Source of the DNA: JBBDWK01 sp040902885
GTDB taxonomy: Bacteria > Acidobacteriota > Terriglobia > Bryobacterales > Bryobacteraceae
NCBI GenBank assembly: GCA_040902885.1
Contig: JBBDWK010000064.1
Location: forward strand, 1 to 23,717
Direction: 5' to 3'
Length of the DNA: 23,717 bases
A program made the position numbers and the translations under genes. This document shows positions 15,108 through 21,309 of the stretch, in pieces. How positions within the stretch are numbered: the first letter of the stretch is position 1; every line of letters begins with the position of its first letter. Under the pieces are notes generated by a model that did no database searches, had not been told where the DNA came from, and worked only from the letters and a program-made list of their open reading frames with translations.

Positions 15108-15267
15108 GAGAAAAATGCACAAATACGAAACTTGTGAAAAATGTTTTACCTGCCGGACCCGCCACCGGCTCGCGGGGAATCCAAATTCGACCGTTGGCAG
15201 GCGATCCGCCGCGCCGGCTCGGAATGCGCTTGCTCCTGTACAAAAGGGCACGGTAGCATCACATCAG

Positions 15268-15915
15268 ATGCACCGCCGTTCACTCATCGTCATTCCGCTT
15301 GCGGGGCTTCTCGTTCGTTGCGGCGGGAAGAAGAAACCGGCGGCCCGGATTCCGGTGACGCCCGCAGCCCGCTTCGAGGAAGGCATCGCAAGCTGGTACG
15401 GACATCCTTACCACGGCCGCCGGGCGGCTAATGGCGAAGTCTACGATATGGAAGAAATGACCGCCGCGCACAAGACTCTGCCTTTCGGCACCTGGGTCCG
15501 CGTTCTGAACCTGGAGAACAACCGGACGGTCGAGGTGCGCATCACGGACCGCGGTCCCTTCATCGATGACCGCATCATCGACCTTTCGCGCGCCGGCGCC
15601 CGCGCCATCGATATGATCGGGCCGGGCACTGCGCGCGTGCGCGTCGAGATCGTCGGCCCGCGGGCCGGGCAGGCTGCCGAACGGTACGCGGTGCAGATTG
15701 GCGCCTTCCGCGACCGGGCGAATGCGGAACGTCTGAAGAAAAAGATGGAGCGCGATTACGGCACGGCCCAGACGGTGATGCGCGAGGGGGAGCCGCCGAT
15801 GTGGCGCGTCCTGGTGGGAGTGGAGCCGACTCTGGATGGGGCGCGGGCGCTGGCGCAGCGGCTGCGGACATCCAAGGAAACATCCTCGGCCTTCGTCGTC
15901 CGCCTGGACTCCTGA
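15268..15915 (+). CDS. rlpA: RlpA-family septal ring lytic transglycosylase with SPOR domain
   Basis: The 215-residue protein starts at ATG 15268, where a hydrophobic signal segment begins; the open frame to 15088 adds implausible sequence. The signal ends in LLVRCGGKKK: Cys18 could carry lipid, but arginine at -1 is a poor lipobox. The double-psi beta-barrel domain (about 38-125) shows GIASWYG (39-45), HGRRAANGE, TAAHKTLPFG and TDRGPF (93-98). E57, H68 and D94 have the same spacing as the active-site residues I recall for Pseudomonas aeruginosa RlpA (E120, H131, D157). The C-terminal SPOR domain (about 137-214, starting YAVQIGAF) binds denuded septal glycan. The enzyme acts in the cell-wall space. 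A sigma-54 activator follows after 41 bases. Confidence 0.93.
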   Translation: MHRRSLIVIPLAGLLVRCGGKKKPAARIPVTPAARFEEGIASWYGHPYHGRRAANGEVYDMEEMTAAHKTLPFGTWVRVLNLENNRTVEVRITDRGPFIDDRIIDLSRAGARAIDMIGPGTARVRVEIVGPRAGQAAERYAVQIGAFRDRANAERLKKKMERDYGTAQTVMREGEPPMWRVLVGVEPTLDGARALAQRLRTSKETSSAFVVRLDS

Positions 15916-15941
15916 GCGCCCGTTGTCCCCGCGCCATCGCG

Positions 15942-15947
15942 TATAAT
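15942..15947 (+). promoter_or_regulatory. TATAAT -10 element close to the activator start codon
   Basis: A perfect TATAAT lies 9 bases before the GTG at 15957, so transcription would begin about at 15954 and give an almost leaderless mRNA. No good -35 is found at 16-18 bases upstream, and no Shine-Dalgarno sequence precedes the GTG. A chance match remains possible. Confidence 0.35.
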
Positions 15948-15956
15948 TGAATTCGC

Positions 15957-16976
15957 GTGGATACCTACCGCGTGAGACCTTCCCATGGTCTTTTGGGTCA
16001 GTCTTCCCGGATCTGCGAAATCCGTGAAAAAATTCTGAAAATCGGCCGGTCGCGTTCTCCGGTTCTCCTGCTCGGGGAAAGCGGCACCGGTAAGGAAGTG
16101 GTCGCCCAGGCCATCCACCAGGTCGAAAACGAGGGCAACTTTGTTCCCATCGATTGCGGATCGCTGGTCGGCCCGCTCGTCGAGAGCGAGTTGTTCGGCC
16201 ATATCAAAGGCTCCTTTACCGGAGCGTCCGAAAGCAGGAAAGGGCTTATCGAGGCTGCGAACAACGGCACGGCCTTCTTCGATGAGATTGGCGATCTACC
16301 GCTGGAGATGCAGGTAAAGCTGCTTCGGGTCCTGCAGGAGCGCGAGTACCGGCCGGTGGGTTCGGTGCAGCGCCATAAAGTTCACATCCGCATCATCGCC
16401 GCCACTCACCGCGATCTGGCAAGCGACGTGGAAGCCCATCGCTTCCGCCAGGACCTCTTTTTCCGTCTGAAGGTGGTCACGCTCCGGCTTCCGCCGCTTC
16501 GCGAGCGCAAGGAGGATATCCCCGTCCTGATCGAACACTTCCTCAGCCGGCACGACAAGCGGCACACCGTCGCGAAGGAAGCCATGGATACCCTCCTCGG
16601 TTACGACTGGCCCGGAAACGTGCGCGAGCTGGAAAACTGCATCAGTCACATGGTGACCATGAACTCCGGTCCGCTCCTCCATAGAGGCGATCTTCCCTCC
16701 AACGTAACGAACTCGGTCGCCATCGACTACCGCTCCATGGCCGCGGCGGCCACGCACGCCCATGCGGTTCCCGCGCGCCCGGCATCTTTCCGGTCCGGCA
16801 CGGAACAGTCGCCGGCGGTTCCATCTCCGATCGTCCCTCTCGAAGAAGTGGAGAAACGCGCTATCCTGAATGCTCTTGAGTACACGAAGGGGGACCGCGG
16901 CATGGCCGCTCACCTGCTTGGCATCGGACGCACCACTCTTTATCGAAAGCTCAAGGACTACCGGCTGGTCAATTGA
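15957..16976 (+). CDS. Sigma-54-dependent transcriptional activator without sensory domain
   Basis: The 339-residue protein goes almost directly into the AAA+ sigma-54-interaction domain (about 12-235). Walker A is GESGTGKE (40-47), the sigma-54 contact loop is GSFTGA (85-90, a normal variant of GAFTGA), and Walker B is AFFDEIGDL with D109 and E110. A LRERKEDIP segment and the YDWPGNVRELEN sensor II segment follow. A linker of about 60 residues rich in alanine, proline and serine leads to a Fis-type helix-turn-helix (about 297-336). No receiver, GAF or PAS domain precedes the AAA+ domain, so control must come from a partner protein, its level, or oligomerisation. The start is GTG 15957, without a ribosome-binding site. 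Its stop codon overlaps the glycosyltransferase start (TTGA). Confidence 0.93.
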   Translation: MDTYRVRPSHGLLGQSSRICEIREKILKIGRSRSPVLLLGESGTGKEVVAQAIHQVENEGNFVPIDCGSLVGPLVESELFGHIKGSFTGASESRKGLIEAANNGTAFFDEIGDLPLEMQVKLLRVLQEREYRPVGSVQRHKVHIRIIAATHRDLASDVEAHRFRQDLFFRLKVVTLRLPPLRERKEDIPVLIEHFLSRHDKRHTVAKEAMDTLLGYDWPGNVRELENCISHMVTMNSGPLLHRGDLPSNVTNSVAIDYRSMAAAATHAHAVPARPASFRSGTEQSPAVPSPIVPLEEVEKRAILNALEYTKGDRGMAAHLLGIGRTTLYRKLKDYRLVN

Positions 16977-18013
16977 AAATCGCTCTCGACGCCACCTATA
17001 GCGTGGGCGAGGAACTTTCCGGCGTGGCCGTCTACTCACGCTCTTTGCTCTTCGGGATGGCCGAGGCCCACGCGGACATCAGATTCCTGTTCTGCTATCG
17101 CGCCAACCGCTTCGTCCGCGCGCTCTCGACCACGCTGCCCGCCAACTGCCGGCGAGCGCTGCTCCAGGAGCCGTTCCTTCCGCGCGACGCCGATCTCTTT
17201 CACGGCCTGAACCAGCGCCTGCCCCGCGGAAAACTTCGCCGGACGGTGACCACCTTCCATGATCTGTTCGTTCTGACAGGCGACTATTCCACGCCAGAGT
17301 TCCGCCGCAGATTTACCGAACAGGCGCGCCACGCCGCCATGAACTCGGACCGCATCATCGCCGTTTCCCATTTCACGGCCGGACAGGTGCGGGAACTTTT
17401 GGGGGTGGATCCGGAGCGGATTCGGGTAGTGCATCACGGGTTGGGCTGGACGAATATCCCCAGTGGCGGCACAAGAGAGAAGCTGATCCTGCATGTAGGC
17501 GCCATTCAGCGCCGCAAGAATCTTTCCCGCCTGGTCACGGCCTTTGAGACAGCGCCCCCCGAGTGGCGTCTGGTTCTCGCCGGTTCGTCTGGCTTTGGGG
17601 CGGAGGAAATTCTGAAGCAGATTGGTTCCAGTCCGGCAGGCGGAAGAATCGAGGTCACTGGATATATCTCACGGGAACGGCTGGCGGATTATTACTCACG
17701 GGCTATGATATTCGCCTTTCCATCGCTGGATGAAGGGTTCGGAATACCGGTCCTGGAGGCGATGGCGGCCGGCGTCCCCGTGCTTACCTCCAATCGCTCG
17801 GCGCTGCTGGAAGTGGCCGGGGATGCGGCGATTCTGGTAGACCCCGAGGACCAAGCCGCGATCACGGAGGCTCTGCAAAAATTATGCCGCGACGAGGAGA
17901 CCAGAGCTCGTCTCGCCGCGGCAGGGAAAGGCCGGATTGGGGATTTTAGCTGGGACAGGGCGGTAGAGCAAACTTGGCAAGTCTACCGGGAACTATTTGT
18001 GCGGAGCGGTTAG
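16973..18013 (+). CDS. Family 4 glycosyltransferase
   Basis: The 346-residue protein has the GT-B fold layout: an N-terminal acceptor domain beginning KIALDATYS with a G-V-A-V-Y-S segment, and a C-terminal nucleotide-sugar domain beginning KLILHVGAIQRRKNL (about 169-183). The retaining GT4 signature E-x7-E is present (E254 and E262, in DEGFGIPVLEAMAAGVPVL). It probably adds a sugar to a surface polysaccharide, lipopolysaccharide or glycolipid at the inner face of the membrane; donor and acceptor are unknown. TTG at 16973 is the start, overlapping the activator's TGA, which predicts translational coupling. The last bases overlap tail to tail with the minus-strand gene (TTAG at 18010-18013). 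Confidence 0.93.
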   Translation: MKIALDATYSVGEELSGVAVYSRSLLFGMAEAHADIRFLFCYRANRFVRALSTTLPANCRRALLQEPFLPRDADLFHGLNQRLPRGKLRRTVTTFHDLFVLTGDYSTPEFRRRFTEQARHAAMNSDRIIAVSHFTAGQVRELLGVDPERIRVVHHGLGWTNIPSGGTREKLILHVGAIQRRKNLSRLVTAFETAPPEWRLVLAGSSGFGAEEILKQIGSSPAGGRIEVTGYISRERLADYYSRAMIFAFPSLDEGFGIPVLEAMAAGVPVLTSNRSALLEVAGDAAILVDPEDQAAITEALQKLCRDEETRARLAAAGKGRIGDFSWDRAVEQTWQVYRELFVRSG

Positions 18014-18366
18014 CGGCCGTCGTCGTCCACTGCGATCTTCAAAGCCCTCAGAAACTTCTGATCTTGAGACGTCAACTTGATTTTGCCCGCCGATTCGAAA
18101 TGCGGCTCGGCTTGACGACCTACTCCCGTTTCGTCATCGTCGTCCTCTTCGCGCTTGTTGAAACCGATTGTGGCTTCCAACACCAGGAAGACGTCGTACC
18201 CGGCGCGCTTGATCTCTCCGATTGCTTCCGCAATCCGGTCTGAGTCCGAAAGCGATTCATTTATGGCATTACCGAGTTCCTGCATCAGGTGCTTCAGACG
18301 TTCTTCCACGGTTTGCCCCTTTCTCCGGGCGGTTGCCAAATCACCCTCTGAAGACGAGAGCGACAC
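18010..18366 (-). CDS. Small acidic hypothetical protein
   Basis: No family is recognised. The frame gives up to 118 residues from GTG 18366; that start has no well-placed ribosome-binding site. A TTG at 18339 (with AGAGGG upstream) and a GTG at 18309 (with AAAGGGG upstream) are better spaced, so the true protein may be 109 or 99 residues. The N-terminal half (VEERLKHLMQELGNAINESL, IAEAIGEIKRAGYDVFLVLEATIGF) predicts helices and one strand; an acidic run EEDDDDE follows. A candidate promoter lies at 18412-18440. The ankyrin gene upstream ends 164 bases before, so this may be a separate transcript. The stop codon overlaps the glycosyltransferase stop. Confidence 0.7.
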   Translation of the reverse strand: MSLSSSEGDLATARRKGQTVEERLKHLMQELGNAINESLSDSDRIAEAIGEIKRAGYDVFLVLEATIGFNKREEDDDDETGVGRQAEPHFESAGKIKLTSQDQKFLRALKIAVDDDGR

Positions 18367-18411
18367 CCTTACTCAAGTGGATGCGTGGGCTGCGCCGGAA
18401 GTTCCATTTGA

Positions 18412-18440
18412 ATTGTAGTGGACAAGCGCCGGTCGCACAA
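18412..18440 (-). promoter_or_regulatory. Candidate promoter for the small acidic protein
   Basis: On the minus strand TTGTGC (18440-18435) and TACAAT (18417-18412) are 17 bases apart, predicting a start near 18405 and a 39-base leader to the GTG at 18366. Both hexamers are near but not at consensus. The rest of the 18367-18529 gap shows no other clear element. Confidence 0.42.
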
Positions 18441-18529
18441 GCACCGACGCGGCAGTCTGGTGGTATGGCCCGGCTGGCGCTTTCCTATTGCTCGGCCGCC
18501 CCCGGCGGTAGGACGCGAGACGAGTGCAG

Positions 18530-19963
18530 TCAGGGGCGAGGAACGTAGTTGCTGTTCCTGCCCGCTCCAGGTGGCTTCGGCCCATCCGCAGCCGATACGC
18601 CCGCGGCGGCCAGCACACGGCGCAACATAGCCTCTGTCACCGCGGAGGGTTTGAAGTTCCCAAACCGGTGACCCTGCGCGATAATCAACGGCGTCCAGCC
18701 GTGCTTGTTCTTCCGGTTCCAGACTTCGACATCCGCTCCTTTAGCGGCGAGGAACTGCACCACGGCCGGGAGGTTCTTGTAAGCGGCGCCATGCATAGCG
18801 GTCTCGCCGTTATTGTCGACCGCGTTTATCTCGTTGCCCAGATCCAGTGCGGCTTCCACGGCCTCGAGAACCTCGCTCTCGGTTCCGGCATCCTCACCGG
18901 GAGAACGCGTCCCGAGCCCGGCGGCCGCCATCAACGGTGTGCTGTTGTCGGCGTTCGGCAACAGCGGGTCGGCGCCCAGCGCAGCCAGCTCGCGCATCAG
19001 TCCGGCATCCGCGGTTCTGGCGGCCAGCAAAAAAGGCGTCGCTCCAAGCGTATTCAGACCCGTGAGCCCGACATTCACCCGCTTGGTCATGCGCGCGTTC
19101 AGATTCGCTCCCTTCGCGGCAAGCTTCCGGACGAGATCCAGGCTGGTCATGCTCCCCGAGCCCTGCGGCGCCGGGTCGTTGTCGCCGCCGCCAGGTTTGC
19201 GGACCCATGTGATGGCGTGCAGGGGCGTGTAGCCCGGGCCGATGACATTCGGATCGGCGCCTTGGTCAAGCAGGTAGGCCGCGAGATCGAAGTGGCCATT
19301 GACGACCGCCAGCAACAACGCGCTTGTGCCGGGCTTGGGCGCTCCCGCGCCGGAGGCAAGCTTCGATTTCACTAACGGGGCCTGGACCGTTTCGTTTACA
19401 TCCACTCCCGCTTTCAACAAGGTCTGAACGGCGCCTGTGCGCCCTTCCCGTACGGCGAACAGCAGAGGCGTGAACCCGGAATTCAAGCTCGTACGAAAAT
19501 CCGCTCCCGCCTCGATCAGGGCTTCCACAACCTCGACGTTGCCTTCGGCCGCGGCCCACATCAACGCCGTCTGGCCGCGCAGGCCTCCCTTTGCGTGCAC
19601 GTCGGCTCCGTGGGAGAGCAGCGCCTTCACGGCTTCAACCTTGCCCGTACGGGCGGCTGTCATCAGGGCGGTCTCGCCCCCGGGCAGTTCGGCATTCGGG
19701 TCCGCGCCGGCCTTCAGAAGCATTTCGACCATCACGCCGTTCCCATTCGTGCAGGCGAGCGAGAGCGGCGTGACGCCGTACCGGTTCGCGGCTTGCACTT
19801 TCGCGCCGGCGCGAATCAGCACGGCCGCGGTTTCCGTATCGTTGTCCCGTGCGGCCCAATGCAGCGCTGTTGTCCCGTCGGTCCGCGGAGCGTTCCCTTC
19901 GTTGGGCCCGGCGAGCAGGCAGCTTGCGGACAACGAAATGATTGCCAACCAGGTCGGACGCAT
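18530..19963 (-). CDS. Exported ankyrin-repeat protein
   Basis: The 477-residue protein has an N-terminal signal peptide (about 1-19; C15 is not in a good lipobox) and about ten ankyrin repeats covering most of the chain, from DGTTALHWAARDND near 29 to GWTPLIIAQGHRF near 437. Typical units read G.TPL..A...G....V..LL..GADPN. A glycine/proline-rich insert (about 253-267) interrupts the seventh repeat. The tail is short and disordered (PKPPGAGRNSN). Ankyrin stacks bind proteins, so a periplasmic or surface scaffold is likely. The ATG at 19963 is two bases after the DUF1552 stop, so it is the third gene of the operon and probably translated by coupling. Confidence 0.92.
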   Translation of the reverse strand: MRPTWLAIISLSASCLLAGPNEGNAPRTDGTTALHWAARDNDTETAAVLIRAGAKVQAANRYGVTPLSLACTNGNGVMVEMLLKAGADPNAELPGGETALMTAARTGKVEAVKALLSHGADVHAKGGLRGQTALMWAAAEGNVEVVEALIEAGADFRTSLNSGFTPLLFAVREGRTGAVQTLLKAGVDVNETVQAPLVKSKLASGAGAPKPGTSALLLAVVNGHFDLAAYLLDQGADPNVIGPGYTPLHAITWVRKPGGGDNDPAPQGSGSMTSLDLVRKLAAKGANLNARMTKRVNVGLTGLNTLGATPFLLAARTADAGLMRELAALGADPLLPNADNSTPLMAAAGLGTRSPGEDAGTESEVLEAVEAALDLGNEINAVDNNGETAMHGAAYKNLPAVVQFLAAKGADVEVWNRKNKHGWTPLIIAQGHRFGNFKPSAVTEAMLRRVLAAAGVSAADGPKPPGAGRNSNYVPRP

Positions 19964-19965
19964 GG

Positions 19966-21309
19966 CTACAGAGAAACGGGATCGAGCAGTTCCTTCACCT
20001 TGCCTTGGCTGTCGGCGAAGGATTCGAGCCGGACCCCAACTTTGTCGAGGAGCGTCAGATGAAGATTGGCCAGCGGCGTGGGTTCGGCGTACTTAATATG
20101 ACGCCGGCCCTTGATCCTGCCCGCGCCTCCGCCGGCGACGAGGATAGGTAGATTGACGTGGTCGTGTACGTCGGGGTTGCCCATGCCGCTGCCATACAAG
20201 TAGACCGAGTGGTCGAGCAAAGAGCCGGCGCCATCGGGAGTGGATTTCAGCCGCTCCAGGAAGTAGGCGAAGAGCGACACATGAAATGCATTGATCTTAG
20301 CCACTTTAGAAAGCTTCTCGGGGTCGCCGCCGTTGTGCGTGAGCGGGTGGTGCGGCTCGACTACGCCGACCTCGGGATAGGTTCTGGTGCTGGCCTCACG
20401 GGCGAGCTGGAACGTGATCACCCTGGTGACATCGCCCTGGAGGGCCAGCACCTGCAAGTCGAACATCAATCGTGCATGGTCCGCGTAAGCCGCCGGCACG
20501 CCAACCGGACGGTCGAGATCGGGCAGTTGGGAGTCCGCCGTCGCCGCTTCGGCTTTCTGAATGCGGCGCTCCACTTCGCGAACCGTTTCGAGATACTGGA
20601 CGACTTTCGTGCGGTCGGAGGGACCGAGCTTCCTTTGCAGGCGGGAGATGTCGTCGCGCACCCAATCCAGGAGGCTTGCGCTCCGCTTGAGCTCCGCGAG
20701 CCGGTCCGCGGAATTGCCGCCGTCTCCGAACAAACGCTCAAAGGCGACGCGCGGGTGCGCCTCGGCCGGCAGCGGCGTCGTAGGCGACGACCAGGAGAGA
20801 TTGTTCTGGTAGACGCAGGCGTAGCCGTTGTCGCACTGGCCGACGGTGGTCAGCAGATCCATCGCGAGTTCGAGCGACGGCAGGCGAGTGTCGCCGCCAA
20901 TGTGCTGCGCGGCAACCTGGTCGACCGTGGTGCCAAGGTGATAGTCGGTGCTTTCCGTCCACTTCGCCTTGGCCGCACTGAGGAAGGCGGCGTTGGAAGT
21001 CGCGTGCGTTCCGGGATAGGCGTTCTTCAACTCCAGATTGGTGATGACGGTGACGTGATCCACAACGGAAGCGAGCGAACGGAGCGAGGGCGAAAGCTCC
21101 GTGAGTCCGCCTTCGCCGCCGGGAGTCCACTCGGCGATGTGCGCACCCATCGGCATGTAGACAAAGCCCAGGCGGCGGACCGGATTCGCCGGTGTCGCGG
21201 CCAGCGCGGTCATCGCCGGAACCATGGCATCGAGCAGTGGCAGCGCCAGCGTAGTTCCCATCCCCCGCAATAACGTCCGCCGCGGCAGAGCCTTCTTGGT
21301 CACGATCAT
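19966..21309 (-). CDS. DUF1552 protein with twin-arginine signal
   Basis: The 447-residue protein starts with a Tat-like signal (R10-R11 in PRRTLLRGMG, then a hydrophobic stretch to about residue 38), so it should be exported folded. The rest matches DUF1552: RLGFVYMPMGAHIAEWTP, GTHATSNAAFLS, a helical middle (about 215-270) and a C-terminal segment YLYGSGMGNPDVHDHVNLP followed by VAGGGAGRIKG. The last part resembles the metal-binding end of the DUF1501/alkaline-phosphatase-like fold, so a hydrolase is possible, but activity is unproven. ATG at 21309 overlaps the cytochrome stop (ATGA at 21306-21309). The pairing with DUF1592 cytochromes is a recurrent theme in Acidobacteriota and Planctomycetota. 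Confidence 0.92.
   Translation of the reverse strand: MIVTKKALPRRTLLRGMGTTLALPLLDAMVPAMTALAATPANPVRRLGFVYMPMGAHIAEWTPGGEGGLTELSPSLRSLASVVDHVTVITNLELKNAYPGTHATSNAAFLSAAKAKWTESTDYHLGTTVDQVAAQHIGGDTRLPSLELAMDLLTTVGQCDNGYACVYQNNLSWSSPTTPLPAEAHPRVAFERLFGDGGNSADRLAELKRSASLLDWVRDDISRLQRKLGPSDRTKVVQYLETVREVERRIQKAEAATADSQLPDLDRPVGVPAAYADHARLMFDLQVLALQGDVTRVITFQLAREASTRTYPEVGVVEPHHPLTHNGGDPEKLSKVAKINAFHVSLFAYFLERLKSTPDGAGSLLDHSVYLYGSGMGNPDVHDHVNLPILVAGGGAGRIKGRRHIKYAEPTPLANLHLTLLDKVGVRLESFADSQGKVKELLDPVSL

Noticed and set aside
15215..15240. Possible sigma-54 (-24/-12) promoter before rlpA
   Set aside because: The GG and GC elements are either at the wrong spacing or lack the TTGC/TGGC context.
15024..15251. 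N-terminal extension of the lysine-rich peptide frame
   Set aside because: It would place the promoter, the palindrome and the ribosome-binding site inside coding sequence.
18524..21273. Several plus-strand frames opposite the ankyrin and DUF1552 genes (for example 18524-19375 and 20158-21273)
   Set aside because: Composition-driven shadows of strongly supported minus-strand genes.
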